From: Engraulis encrasicolus | Lineage: Eukaryota; Chordata; Actinopteri; Clupeiformes; Engraulidae | DNA: 64,000 bases | Direction: 5' to 3' | Assembly: GCF_034702125.1 (NCBI RefSeq) | Contig: NC_085861.1 | Coordinates: 51,479,795 to 51,543,794 of the forward strand | Shown here: piece by piece, positions 1 to 55,572 of the stretch | Layout of the letters: every line of letters starts with the position of its first letter | Position numbering within the stretch: the first letter of the stretch is position 1 | Translations under genes and position numbers: made by a program | The notes under the pieces: model-generated | Seen by the model: the letters and a program-made list of their open reading frames with translations, nothing else | What the model was told of the DNA's origin: nothing | Databases searched by the model: none

Positions 1-404
1 TATGTCAGTCATCACTTGGAGCCTAGAATTAAAAGGGAAAGTGGAGTTGAAAAGGGATTGATTGCATCTTCGCTGTATGGATTTGTGTTATGCAACAAGC
101 CAACCACTAGAAAGTTATCTTATCTATTTACCCTTGTGGTTATGGTTGCCAGCAGTTGTGCCATGTGATGCCATGTCATTGTCTGTAGCGGTGTGTGTCT
201 CAATATATAAATGCCATGCACAGTGCTTGTTTTGAAAATTGGAAGCCCATGCATATGCTTTGTAATCGAAAAGATATCTGGTCATTTGCTGATTCAAAAT
301 GGTAACAGTGTTGACGGCATACGTTTTATTACAGTTTGTCAAAGTATGGTGTGAAATGAATTCCTTGTAGTTCTCATGGTACGCGTCTTTATTTTCTCTG
401 TCAG

Positions 405-520
405 GAACCTGTCACCATGGGCTTCAGGTCAGCATTTTGTGGGCTGAAGTGAGCTGGGCACCCCTGCGTGTATAACACCACATCTGGGCCTTCCGGCTGC
501 CCACCTCTCCCAAAGGGGCC
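405..520 (+). other. snrk: snrk 5' UTR portion of the first coding exon
   Basis: A pyrimidine-rich run ending in tctctgtcag at 395-404 looks like a 3' splice site. If used, the exon carrying the start codon begins at 405 with about 116 nt of leader. This fits vertebrate SNRK genes, which have non-coding upstream exons. The acceptor is inferred only from sequence. Confidence 0.5.
417..452 (+). promoter_or_regulatory. Upstream ORF in the snrk leader
   Basis: An ATG in strong context (gtcaccATGg) opens an 11-codon ORF that stops at TGA 450-452, 68 nt before the snrk ATG and out of frame with it. If 405-520 is transcribed, this could lower translation of snrk. Confidence 0.4.
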
Positions 521-21229
<20,709 letters not shown>

Positions 21230-24200
21230 GCAGGACTGTGCTTCCCGAAAACACCTCAGTGACAGCACTGAAGCCCAAGTACTGCTCAAGTATGAGATGA
21301 CTCATTAGCAATGCTGCCCTGCAAAGGCAAAGTACAGTAACCACAGGTTTTGTCAAAATTGAATTTAGACTGAAAATGGTCTTCATTACACCTCCTTTAT
21401 CTTGTGACGAAGCCTTTTAGTCCAAATGACATCCCGTTTTAGAGATATTGCAATGTCAAATATGTTGTAAGTACTATATCCAACCTAACACCAAGGCTTT
21501 GAAGCCATTTTTCTCAGTTTCATTGTTGGCGTAGTTACTGCACTTCGCCTTTGTTGGGCAAAATGTATCAGGAATAGCCATCATACACATAAACTACCTG
21601 GAGTACTTTTCCTCACACATGCAGGGAAATTGTTTTCACATAGTGCATGTGCAAGGAATAGTAGTGTAGGTTTGATGAACTATTGCGGATATATTGACAA
21701 GGGGGGACCCTCATACTTGCGTAGTAGTTTTAAGCCTTAGTAGTACTGAAGTGTTTTGGGGAAACTCAGGCCTGAGTTGATCTGATCTGAGGGCAGTAGG
21801 TGGCTCTGGTGGGCAGTTGACTCTATCTAACCCTTCACTAAAGCAGGAAAAAAGGAGCATTCAGGTTGAAAATCACAGTTGAAAATGTTTAGGAAACCAA
21901 CTGGTTTTGTATGGAAATCGGGTCACTTTTCCTTGTCTCTACCATTCCTCTTCTGTAATGGTCAGTAGTGTTGGTTTGAACTGGTCTCCTCTACTGCTTT
22001 AAACTGTTTTTGTTTTTTTTTTAACCAGAAACTAGTTAAGATCCAGTAGCTCTTATGGTTCTTTTTGATCCTATTGGTATTACCTGCTCTTTCTAGTAAC
22101 CAATAGAGCCCATTTCAAGACCAGTAGGTAGAGTAGAGACCAGAACAAGTGTTCCAATTCTCCGTAAAGTAAAACCATTTGATTTATTTCTACCTGTTTT
22201 CAACTTTAACTTTTCACCTGGAGTTTTGCTGTTTCTTTCCCCTGCGAGGGGAAAATGCAGAGTGCACCCCCCACTCCCCACGGCTGGCAGGTCATGTGAT
22301 CTGATCTGAAGTCAGGAGACGAGTGGCTCTGGGGACAGCTGGCTGGCTGGCTGGCACCACCAATGACTTGTACCTTCTATGGGGACACAACATCATGGGT
22401 CAACGGATTTTGAAGTTGTTTTGCAACTAAAAAAACATGGGATTTGTCTCGATTTGGACGTTGACAATCAGAAACTTCCACTAGATGATAAAGGGTGTTT
22501 CATGTACATATTCATATACATGTTCATATACAGAGTGGGTGTTTCTGATCAGCAATTGTGCAAAGAGAAAGTCCTGTTTTTATGATGCAGATCCACGGCT
22601 GAAAATCCTTCAAGTGTGATTAGAAGGGAACCTTAGGTCCATTCTAATGTCCCATCCTTGGGCACCTTCTGACCCCCTGGCTGTAGCAGCTGTAGTGTAG
22701 CCACCCTCCTCTCGGCACTCCTTCACTAGTCGGGTGAGATTCCTCCTCCTCTTTTTACACCTCCTTCTGCCCACCCTCAACCTGTACTTGCCTTCTGCGT
22801 GGTCTTAAAGCCTTCCTCTGCTGACTTATTTATTTCATTTCTTTCTTTGTGTCCTGACTGACACCTGTTTAAGGTGCATGCTGCTAGCTTTGTGTATTTT
22901 CTTCTTCCTATTTCATTTGTTCTCCTTAAAGTCCCCCCCCCCACAATTGTCTTTGTACTGGCCCTTTTGGCTTCACTAAAATGAAAAGCTCTTATAGAAG
23001 AAATTCCAAGGGGTTGAAAGTGTTGAGACAAACTTGCGTAAAAATGTTTATTTTCAAAATTGTAGCCAAGCGGGAGGATGCGTTACACAGCTAAACATCT
23101 GGCCTGAGTGGCACCATATGGCTAATTGGGCAAGCACTTACATGACTCAAAAGATCTAACTTAATCAAATCCTAAATATGAGTGGCATAGATTGTAAACT
23201 GCAGAATGTAAATATCTCTTTTCAAAACCCGAAGCTGCAATTAGCTGAGGAGCAATACTGACAATAGAGAGGCCTTCACAGTATATTTTTTTCTCCATTT
23301 TACCCACCAATTCAATCACAGGCTCAATAAAGTCTTAAAATAGACGACCAAAATGGGACAGAAATATGTGAATCCGTGGAGAACATATTGTTTGTGTATT
23401 TTAAACGATTGTCTTTTTATTCTTATTTTTGACTGGGGGGATGAATCTGATGTTTTAGAAAGTGCTTTTAGTCATAGACAATCTGTTTCTGTTCATAATC
23501 TTTTTTTAAAGCAATATTTTAAATTAAAGATGTTTTTAAATTTGCAATTCAGCTGTATAAATAATCCTTTATGTTCAGGTTAGCGCTCAAGACAATAATT
23601 TAATTCCCAATGGAAGAGTGTGGATTTTGAAAAAGAAAGTTCTTCCATCTAATTTCGTTGTATACGTCCTAATATTAACAGGACCCCTCCTAGGTCTGTT
23701 TGGCATCTGTGCTTTACTACTGTACGATTGAATGCAGGAGTCTTGATGGGAAAACATATTATTCATCACTGCCCGCATGGAAAATGGCCATTTTGTATCT
23801 GAAAAAAAAAAAGAAACACTCGATCGGGGTTGACACTGCTGGTCTTGCAGTGTTTTTTTTTTTTTTGCGCTTCTCTAATGGTGCAACACCACCACCACCA
23901 CCACCACAAGGACATCACAGGAACAGAGAGACACTGAAGGAGTGCTTTGTCTGGCCTTACCTACCCCTTATTTCAGGTCTAACAGGTGTTTGTGTGTGTG
24001 TGTGTGCCTGCTTGCGTGTGTGTGTGCGCGTGCGTGCGTGCGTTTGTGCGTGTGCCACACATGCATGACATGACACCAACAGGACGGTGCGTGCAGCCTC
24101 GTAGCCATAGAGCTGAGGCTGATGTTTTGGTGCGTCTCCACTTTACTGTCGGTGCTCTCTCTTCTTGACATGTTCTTTTGTTTCATGTCCTCCGCTTGAC

Positions 24201-24565
24201 CTCTTGCTTTAGTCCCTGAGACGAGTGCTCGCCAGCTAGTTGGAGAGGAAGGGAGGGGGTGTAATTGGGAGTCGGAGTGTATGTGTAAATGAATCGATGA
24301 ATGTGTGTGTGTGTGTGTGTGTGTGTTTGTGTCTCTAAATGTGTGTGTGCGTGTTTGTGTACATATGTTTTTCAGATATTTTATTTTTGGAAAGGACTGC
24401 TGTTTTTAAAAAAAAAAATGCTTTGTGACAGTGGGAACTGGATTGTGGTGGAAGGCCTGACTGGTATGGGTGATAACCCAAAGAGGCCCGAGGCCTCTCA
24501 GTCCAGAGATGTAGTGTAAAGACCTTTTAACACCAGGTGACTTGCACGTCTAAAGCCAACCCCAG

Positions 24566-24753
24566 GGGGGTATACTAAGAGCATGGTTAAGTGATAAGCC
24601 AGGCTTGGTTAAGCTATTGGAAATGGTATATCTGTTAATGGATGTACCTGCAGGCATCATTACATTAACAAAACGAGGACTCCAGGCTTTTCTGTTTGAT
24701 GATTTACCTCTACCACAAGGTTAACTACTTAACCAGCTTATTAGTATAACCCC
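24566..24753. mobile_element. MITE inside the snrk 3' UTR
   Basis: Ends GGGGTATACTAAGAGCATGG and TTAGTATAACCCC are inverted repeats. The interior (ggttaagtgataagcc, ctccaggcttttct, gatgatttacc) matches the copy at 46919-47126. Flanked on both sides by a near-identical GTGACTTGCAC-TCTAAAGCC direct repeat of about 21 bp. Confidence 0.65.
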
Positions 24754-25482
24754 GTGGTGACTTGCACTTCTAAAGCCTGCACACTTTAAACTTGTCAGGC
24801 TAATGAACAAGAGCAATCTAGTTGGGTGCAGGGGGTGAGAAAAAAAATCCTGAAATCTATTTAAAAGGGCATTGGCAATAAGCTATGAGTTGCAGCTATA
24901 TGTAAATAAACGTTTTGTTTTTTGTTTTTATATTTCCAAACATGTACACATGTACAGCCTTGGGATGGCTGACTTGACTGTAACAGAAAAAAAGGATTTA
25001 TCATGAGGTTTTTTCCCCCTTCTCTCTGTCTCTTCTGATCTGAAAAGTAAATATACTGTAAATATAGTTGTATATATGGTGCTCTGTATTTAGAATCAGA
25101 AGTCTTTGCCATTTTGGTTTGTAGCTGTAAAAGAATACCCTTATTAGTTGAGTGTCTGAAACGGAGGTGAGAAAAATACAGAAGAAAAAAAGAGGAGATT
25201 CCTCATTGCTGTATCCCCATATGTCAGTCGCTGCCCCTGTCCTGGCCTGATTATATACAGGTGGATGACGTGCATGTGTTTGTTAGTTTAATATTATTGA
25301 TCCACATACAGACAGGAAGGTTTTCTTTTTTTATGAAAAGAAGAGAAAAAACACCACTAAAAATGTTACTGGACCAAAACATGTACTAGCATAAATGGAT
25401 ACAAACTGAAAAAGCAAAAATAATTTCAATGTTCAAAATGTTGTCCTCAGAGGTAACATATAGTTATGGTAATGTCGGAAAA

Positions 25483-25488
25483 AATAAA
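25483..25488 (+). terminator. Probable snrk polyadenylation signal
   Basis: AATAAA followed by tgttgtgg and a T-rich stretch (ttctttattttgttct), the usual layout around a cleavage site. Confidence 0.6.
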
Positions 25489-25642
25489 TGTTGTGGAAGA
25501 TGTCATTTCCATCTGTGTTCTTTATTTTGTTCTCTGCCCATGTTATGCTTACTGTATGTGATTAAATCACAGCGGAAGTCTTTGACATTTGGTAGCCTAA
25601 TGTAAAGCCACCACTTTCCTGGACGAATGGCATGAAGGGGTA

Positions 25643-25860
25643 TTACATTACATTACGTTTCACTTAGCTGACGCTTTCATTTTATTCAAAGCGACGTAGT
25701 TATTATTTGTCAGGGTATTGGTTACAGTCCCTGGAGCAATGTGAGGTTAGCTGCCTTGCTCAAGGGCACTTCAGCCATGGATGGAGATGTCAAGGGGGAT
25801 TCAAACCTGCAACCCCCCAGATTGAAAGACCAACTCTAACCACTAGGCCACGGCTGCCCA
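25643..25860 (-). mobile_element. tRNA-derived SINE (TTACATTACATT tail)
   Basis: Full-length member: tail tacattacattacg, body ctggagcaatgtgagg and gggcacttcagccatgg, B-box complement GGATTCAAACC, A-box complement ctaaccactaggccacgg at the right end. Confidence 0.8.
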
Positions 25861-26348
25861 CTTTGCAGTTACTGATTACTTTTTTGACTTGACCTGTATG
25901 GCAAATGAACATTCTATCAGCAGACCCAGTAAAGTCATACTGCAGGGTGGCTTGGTCAACGTTGCTGTTCAGGCAATGGAGCCCCATAGGAGGAGTGTTG
26001 GGTGAGAGTGAACTGAAAGTTGCATAGTGTTGCTTTAAGACCTCAACGTGATCCAAGAACCCCTTCTGCCCTTCACATTATTACAACTATAAAAATGAAG
26101 CGTGTATGAGGTTATTGGTACTGACAGACTGGTTACTCAGAGAGAGAGAGATGCATACAGTAGGTAGATAATATTGTGACTGGAAGAAGCCATCAAAACT
26201 TGCTGCCTGTTTCTTTTAACCGTAAATGGAAATCCTGGAAAAGTCATTGAAGTAGAAAGTGATATTTTCCAAACAAAACTACCATCATCTGCATGCTATA
26301 ATGCACTGAACTTGGTTTAAAAAAAGAACAATATCATACCAGTTGATG

Positions 26349-26600
26349 CAGTGGTTCTTAACCTTTTTTGAACAAACACCCACTTAACCTCATCATAAGC
26401 CTCCTAAGGCCCCCCTGACCTCATAATAACCCTGCCAATGGCCCCCTTAGTATGTATGTATATACATAAATATATATAAATAATAGACTCATGTCCACAA
26501 TGGTAATTAAGCCCCGCCCCCACTCAGATGTATCCTTCTCAAGGCCCCCCTAGGGCTCCCCAATGCCCCCTGGGGGACTGTACCGCCCCCAAAACATCCC
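26349..26600. mobile_element. hAT-type MITE (CAGTGGTTCT family)
   Basis: Starts CAGTGGTTCTTAACC; the interior shares ttttttgaacaaa, cctcatcataagcc and gcccccttagtat with 11806-12044. The right boundary is approximate. Confidence 0.5.
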
Positions 26601-26651
26601 CTTTATTCCACCCACGTAGGGTGTTGTCAAGTCCTGTAACATTTCCTTTCA

Positions 26652-26812
26652 GCCATGGCCCAGCTGTGGCTCAAGCAGCTGGGTACTTGACTGCTACACC
26701 AGCGACCTGGGTTCGATTCCGGCCTGAGGTCATTTGCTGATCTCTCCCCTCTCGTTTCCTGTTTGTCCTGTCAAGAAAAAGGCAAAAAGCCACCCAAAAA
26801 TACGTAGAAAAT
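26652..26812 (+). mobile_element. tRNA-derived SINE
   Basis: A-box-like TGTGGCTCAAGCAGC, B-box GGTTCGATTCC, then a tail with gtttcctgtttgtcctgtc and aaaaaggcaaaaagcc. Confidence 0.6.
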
Positions 26813-27458
26813 ACTTTCAACCATGTAGTGTATGAACATGTAAAAAAAATACTAGGAAAGAAATGGGAAGCTGAAGGCGAAAGGCCGAAGGGGACTTCAA
26901 GTATCCCTCTGCTCTGCCCGACCTGTCTTGTGATGACAGCCACTCTGTCCTGATTAATGTTCGGCTTGTTCTGGCGCGAGATCTCCAGTAACCCAGCACC
27001 TCCCCTGAACCAAACCCCCCACCCATTTCCACTACACTTACATACACAGTCATGTACAGTAGTAATGCCTTTGTGGAGGACCTTCTGTTGACCCATTTTA
27101 ACCAAACAAAAAAATCCTACAGAATGCTCAACTGTGTTCAGACCAAAACAATGCCTCAGCTGGAGAAGAAATGTGTTGGCACGGTTTAGTTCAATACCGG
27201 TATATCACAAAATGACCACAAAAATCATGTTAGCCCCTCACAAGTCGTGTTTTCTCAGGTTTTCCCATTTTAGTGAGGTCATTTGGCCTCTCAAGTATGC
27301 CAGTGCAAGTACACACACACACACACACACACCCAAAGGCATGGCACACATTTATGTAAGCTCTTCCATTTCGCTCTAGTGTTGAATGACACCAAGAGGC
27401 AAGGTTTCCAGGAACAGTTGGGGGTGATGTAGAGTATATCTATGTGTGTGTCCTACAG

Positions 27459-27608
<150 letters not shown>

Positions 27609-27699
27609 TCCAATTACATGGTCTCAAACACATGGGACACATTGATCCTGTTCTATACTTCACACACACAGGCACCACATTGAAGCTCTAGGACACATC

Positions 27700-28623
27700 A
27701 GATTCGTATGTAGCCTATTTATTCCATGATAGAGCATCTATACTTGGCATAACTTTTTTTTTGCAAAGAATCTGAACTTAAACACATAATATGAGAGACC
27801 ATAATACTGTAACATTTGGTATGTGACATTTAAAGACATTGTCTGGCATTTAAGCAGATAGTCTAAAAATAAATAGAAACCATGAAGTTGTTGCTTGTCA
27901 ATGCTTACAAATGGCATTGCTCAAACAACTGGCAAAATAGTTTTAACCGTTTGAAGTAGCAAGTTCTCGGCTGAAAAATAAGGATTTCTAATGCTTTCGT
28001 GCCAAACCGTGAAGAGGGCTTTCCAGTGTATATGGAGTGCCAATGGTCCTGAGATAGTGGGGAATATGATGAAATTATTTTGTTTTCAAAAGGTCCGTCT
28101 TAACAGAAGGCCCCTTATATGGAGATGCCATAGCCCCCACATTGGCGGCTATACGTACAGTAGAAGATATGGTCATTCTGTTTTGCTCTTTAAAAAAACA
28201 AGATGGATCCCATTTTTGCCCAGCAATGTGAACGGCCTTCAGCATATACTTTCCATCACTTAGTCTAATGGGAAGTATTCATGAAAAAAAAACATCTATC
28301 TTTTTTCAAGATTTTGGGTTATAAATTCTTACCCCGTCTTTTCAACACACTGCAAACACTGCATTTCCATGACACCGCATAATAAGTACTAAAACGTAAT
28401 ACAAAAAGTGCAAAACAAGGTGAAGGCCACTGGATTATACTGTAGCTAGGTCAGGTAACAGCCAGAAACTTGCCAAGCCAGTTGTATGTAGAGCTGCATG
28501 CTCGGTGGGCCGAGGAGTGCACTCTGCATTCTGTCCAATAGTGTACTGTAAACACGCCCCCACTCTTGTCTACTATTTCAAGGAAGATCCTTCAACTTCA
28601 GCATCTGTCAGCGTCTCGTCTCC
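27700..28623 (-). other. ano10: ano10 3' untranslated region (inferred)
   Basis: Sequence between the ano10 stop (28624) and the candidate AATAAA; no repeat recognised, AT-rich, no other gene. Confidence 0.4.
27718..27723 (-). terminator. Probable ano10 polyadenylation signal
   Basis: AATAAA on the - strand (TTTATT on +), about 0.9 kb beyond the ano10 stop. It is the nearest convincing hexamer that I noticed. Confidence 0.4.
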
Positions 28624-51042
<22,419 letters not shown>

Positions 51043-51302
51043 CTTCCCACCCTCCTAAGGAGTGTAAGACTATTAGACTAGTGTAATAAGACTATTAGAG
51101 ACTATTGTTGACACATACAAATAACTTCAGACAGACCCAGAAGCAGGACTCATGAGTTATGACTGATAAAGTACACTGACTCACTGACAATGACACTGAC
51201 AATAAAGATCACACAGTATTCCATTAGTGAGAGAGGTGAGGTCGAGCAGACTGAGTCAAGTCACAAGTTCGTCCAAGTCGCACCCAAAACAAGTCGAGTC
51301 TA

Positions 51303-51600
51303 AGGGTGCATCCCAATATGTGACCTTGCCTCCTCCACTTGCCTTCTCCACTCGCTTCTCGTCATGATGACATCACTGACAACAGCATTATATTTCAATA
51401 TCTTGCAAAAGCTCAAATGTAAGGTCTTTTTCTCATTTGCAATTGGGATGGTGAATGAAAAACAGTCCCTCAAAAGTTGTTGTGGCGAGGCTGACAGCTG
51501 GGAAACTTTATCGTTTTCTCCATGGAGGAGGGGCCAGGAGGCGGGACGAGGAGACAAGCGCAAGTGGAGGAGGCAAGGACACTTATTGGGATGTACCCTA
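51303..51600. mobile_element. MITE with AGGGTGCATCCCAAT ends
   Basis: Left AGGGTGCATCCCAATATGTG and right ..ATTGGGATGTACCCT are inverted repeats; GAGGAGGCAAG/cttgcctcctcc also pair inward. Confidence 0.75.
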
Positions 51601-51654
51601 AGTCTCTTCTTTCTCGTCCTTAACAAGTCACCATGTGTAACTGTAATCATGCTC

Positions 51655-51750
51655 TAGTTCGCCACTTGGGGCTCGAACCCGCCACCTACCAGTCAACATT
51701 CCAGTTGGTGCATTGGAGGCACAGCACCATACCACTGAGCTAAAGATACA
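51655..51750 (-). mobile_element. tRNA-like SINE head
   Basis: - strand A-box-like TTAGCTCAGTGGTATGG and B-box GGGTTCGAGCCCC about 45 nt apart. Too degenerate for a functional tRNA gene. Confidence 0.5.
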
Positions 51751-52213
51751 GTCTGATAGCTCGGTGCTACCAATACTGTATGTAGGAGGGAGGTTGACTA
51801 ACGTTCTACGCCAAACTCTGATCAGTGGCATCCGTTACACATGGGTATATTCCATTGTCCAAACTCGTGTCCTCGACATGCGCTCATGGACTTGCGCTTC
51901 GCTGACGCCCGCCTCGCTGCAGTAAACAACAAAGTTTGCCCACTGTCAGCCTCGTAGGCGCAACAACTTTTGGGGTACATTTCCCAATTCAACGTCCTGA
52001 TTGCCAATGAGAAAAAGACCTTTGAATAATACTTGTGCCAGATATTGAATTAAACTTCTATCAGTGAGGTTTTGTGACGTCATCACGAGGACACAAGCAC
52101 AAGGGAGGATGGGAGTTTGGATAATGGACTTTACCCGACGTATTCGTCGGTGCACAACAGCAATGTCAAATGAATAGCATCCAATCCAAGTCCAGTGGCA
52201 AGTCAGTCCTAAT

Positions 52214-52564
52214 CAGAGCCATCTAATAACAGAGTTGCGCAAACCGGGGACCAGGAAGTCGGTTGGTGATGTGATTCGCGTAGATTAAAATGTTTTTTTA
52301 ACAGTAAACTTCTGTTCGTTGGAAACTAACACAGAACCATCACATACCAAACAAAGATTAAGTACAAACAAATTACATTACCTTTACCACATTTTCTGTG
52401 TTCTACGGCCACATCCTAGAACTAAGTAACTCTAATAGAACTAAAGTCAATGGGGATTTCCATGTTAACGCTCCGTGAGGCTCCATGAGAGCCGCCATTG
52501 CTGTGGAAAGATTGGACCATAGAGGTCTATGGGAGTGACGTAACTCTGTTATTAGATGGCTCTG
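52214..52564. mobile_element. hAT-type MITE with perfect terminal repeats
   Basis: 351 bp, starts CAGAGCCATCTAATAACAGA and ends with its exact complement (23 bp perfect in all). Flanks gtcctaat (52206-52213) and gtccttat (52565-52572) differ at one of eight positions. Confidence 0.88.
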
Positions 52565-52784
52565 GTCCTTATTATGTCGAGTCAAGGCCGGAAACGTCCA
52601 CATTGAGATTGGAGTCTGACTCGAGTCCAGGTCATGTGATTCGAGTGCACATCTCTGATTAGTAGAGTTTAGTATTATTGTCCCCTGGGGCACTTTTCAC
52701 AGTTGTCACGTCAGATAGGCATACTCACATCACTCTCATGCATGATATAGCCAATGCATAGGATTCATACAATACATAGTACAG

Positions 52785-53825
52785 TCATGGGCAGTCATGG
52801 GTGAGCGGTTAGGGCCTCAAACTTGTAGCCCAAAGGTTGCCAGTTCGACTCCCTACCCGCCAGGTTGGTGGGGGGAGTAATTAACCAGTGCTCTCCCCCC
52901 ATCCCCTTCCATGACTGAGGTACCCTGAGCATGGTACCATCCAGCCGCACTGCTCCCTTGTGGCACCATTGGGGGCTGCCCCCTTGCATGGGTGAGGCAT
53001 AAATGCAATTTCATTGTGTGCAGTGTGCGGTCAGGGTCGGATTAAGAAATTAAGACCCCCTGGGCCAGACATTGTCTTGGCCCCCCCACCCCCGCTGATT
53101 GGACATGCTCTAAAAAGATAAAAGACGAGAGTCTTAGCTATTAAATACAATTTATTTAACGTTTTTTATGTGCTTCAGAGGCAGAGATATTTAGGTTTCT
53201 ATAGACTGAATAAATGGGCTAAAGCCCATAATGCAAAGTATTTCCGACCATATGACTCAAACAAATAGCCGTTCAATCATTTATGACTTCACATTTACAG
53301 TATGTCTGATTTCAAACACTATAACGTGTGATTTTTTTCTCTGCAAAGCGGCTTTGAGTACCAAGAAAAGCGCTATATAAAACCGATCTATTATTATTAT
53401 TATCATCACCCTAGTTTAGGTGTAAATGGGCTAGGCCTAGCGTAGATGTAAATGGGACACAAGCTAGGTCTAGCATAGGTGTAAATGGGACATACGGGAT
53501 GCTACGACCAGCGTAGGTGTAAATGGAGCATACGCCCTTTTGGCTCCAACAGTGATGCCCTCTTAATTAGGTCTTTGTTGTTATGTTGTTTTATTCAATA
53601 TAGGTTGATTTCTTATATGTATTTTTAGGTACAGTTAGATAGAGCTCATGAAGATTTGCAAAAATGGTTTTGAAGGGCAGTTTGGGTGGCTGCCACAGGG
53701 CCAAGTTGGCCTGGCCTCTTGGGACCTCTGGCCCAGTCATTAATACACCCCTGTGTGCTGTGAACACTTGATTGCTGTGTCACAATGACAATGGTAGTTG
53801 GAGTTTCCCAGTTAGGCTTTCACTT
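52785..53825 (+). mobile_element. Long tRNA-derived SINE split by a hAT insertion
   Basis: Parts 52785-53031 and 53754-53825 match the uninterrupted copy at 57758-58075: gggtgagcggttagggc (A-box region), GGTTGCCAGTTCGACTCCC (B-box), then taccctgagcatggtacc, gggctgcccccttgca and the terminal gtgtcacaatgacaatg. Confidence 0.85.
53032..53753. mobile_element. hAT non-autonomous element inside the SINE
   Basis: 722 bp, ends CAGGGTCGGATTAAG and ..CATTAATACACCCCTG; second inward pair ctgggccag/ctggcccag. Target octamers tgtgcggt and tgtgctgt differ at one position. Confidence 0.85.
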
Positions 53826-54758
53826 CACGTCACATAAACCAGTCCATTGTACAGCACCGCTATCTATTCTGTTGTAGATTGATGACAGTATCTCTAATAT
53901 TTTTGATGAAGACAGTGTGTCCTATGTGATCACTTCCTTATAAAAGTCACAGAAGTGTTAGGACTGGCATAGCCTACTTACAGTAAGCAACAGACCAGTT
54001 CCATTTATGGAGAAGGTTCAGCTCCCCCTCCCCCAAAAACTCATCCAACCAACTGTAATAATAACATTCCAGAGACGGTGCTTTTATATTATATTAATAT
54101 ATTATTATGTTACTACTAACCTATGTCTGAAAGGAATTAATATCTTCAGAAGAAATGATTGAACGCTGTCTACATTTAAAAGAAAGTCTATCTGCCAGCA
54201 CAGACCCTGGCCTACCTCAGTAGCCTACAGTAAACAACAGTGTAGAGCTGTACACGCCAATAATGCTAAGGATAACAAAGATTGGCGTGATATGGTATGA
54301 TAGACGGTAAAATCATAACGTGCATGACATAGAAAACAACCCCAGGTTGCTATGTATTGATGAGTACTAGTGGAGACTACGTTTGAAATTAGGTTAGATG
54401 CAACACCAAGGATACAACCATTGGGTTACATAGCCTGGGTGGGTAGTCTGACAGGTAACATTGTTTCAAAAGGTGTGTTCCACTTCATGAAGGTCCTTGT
54501 CTCCCCAAGGCGTACATGTAACTTCTGTTTCATCTGTAGCCTATTTTTGAGCACAAGCAGTCACATGTCTTTGTCAAGTCTTCTAAATTGTTGCCATTTT
54601 AAACAACGTCTAGGAAAGAGCCTTCTGTACCGGTACATTTATAGAATATCACGTCATGTTGTTCATGCTACTGTAAGCTATCGAACGCAAGCAAACGATA
54701 CATTAGGCCCTGCCATTCAAGCAGCAGTTCATTTTTAACTGTTTGCTAGCATACTCAC

Positions 54759-54960
54759 CGTATGGCTGAACACCATAAGTGTGGAGTCTAAAGAAACAGC
54801 TTATCAAGCAAGATGACAGTTGTCCATCTGTTGTGTAAACCAGAAGGTAGATCACAGCTAACTTGCTGCGGACTGACTGACAGTCCCATAGAGTAAATAA
54901 ACCAGAACTGTGCAAAGTTGGGTTCGCTTCCTCCTCCACGTCACCGAAAAGTCAGCGCAT
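54759..54960 (-). other. ano10: Candidate non-coding first exon of ano10
   Basis: On the - strand a good donor (ccatacg|gtgagt) lies at 54759, preceded by moderately GC-rich sequence and about 0.6 kb from the divergent abhd5 start. A first exon here would splice to 51054. Inferred from splice logic and position only; the 5' end is a guess. Confidence 0.35.
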
Positions 54961-55572
54961 GGCTGTTATGGAAAGCCGTTTGAGGTTTAACACCGGTCCA
55001 GAATGGACACTTCAGATAGGCTTACATTTCAGAAAGGCAGGCTGGTGTTATTTGGCGGCTGAAATTATTTATATATAATTATATTATTATATACTGATTA
55101 TAAGTATATATTACTAATGGGAAATCTCATTTCAATATCGTACTCTTACAGCATTATTTTACTTGATTTGAGGATTTGCATTGTCGATGTTCTAATTACA
55201 TGAACGCATTGAGTAGCCTAATTAAATACGTTGTACATTAATTGAGTACATTTTCACTTTAATTGTCATTATGGATGCATACATTTACCAAATGGATGCG
55301 TCTCTAATAAATGTGAAACGACTTGCCATATGGCATCAGCCTAGACAAATCCATACCAGAGACTTATAGGATAAGGAGGACTTATTTGCCCATATAAGTG
55401 AAACCACAGACGTCTGTGTCGTATTTACATTCTACTCGTTGAGACCACCGCAGATATTTTGACAGAGACATTAAAGTCCATTCTTGGATGATTTGCCAGC
55501 AGCGTAGAGGATCTCTCGCGCTTGCTTGTGGTTGCGTCCAGTGACGTCATACGGTGCGTAATGCGCTTGAAC
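54961..55572. promoter_or_regulatory. Putative bidirectional promoter of ano10 and abhd5
   Basis: Region between the divergent 5' ends. It has a local CpG cluster at 55500-55565 in otherwise CpG-poor surroundings and a perfect CRE. No TATA box is obvious at the abhd5 side. Confidence 0.45.
55542..55549. promoter_or_regulatory. Perfect cAMP-response element (TGACGTCA)
   Basis: Full palindromic CREB/ATF site, 23 bp before the ATG at 55573 in a CpG cluster. Full CREs near transcription starts are common functional CREB targets. Confidence 0.6.

Larger units (their letters stand above)
21230..25505 (+). other. snrk: snrk 3' untranslated region
   Basis: No coding exon follows the snrk stop. The first AATAAA with a GT/T-rich downstream element on this strand that fits a long UTR is at 25483-25488. 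The last kilobase is AT-rich with TGTAAATA-like motifs (ctgtaaatatag near 25050), the Pumilio-type element. It contains GT repeats (about 23990-24055, 24301-24326) and one MITE (24566-24753). Exact extent is inferred. Confidence 0.55.
51055..54758 (-). other. ano10 5' intron (upstream of the start codon)
   Basis: Between the likely acceptor at 51055-51056 and the candidate first-exon donor at 54758. Holds MITEs (51303-51600, 52214-52564, 53032-53753) and SINEs (51655-51750, 52785-53825). No coding exon seen. Confidence 0.5.

Noticed and set aside
23353..23583. 76-codon ORF in the snrk 3' UTR
   Set aside because: AT-rich, no recognisable motif, and within the inferred untranslated region.
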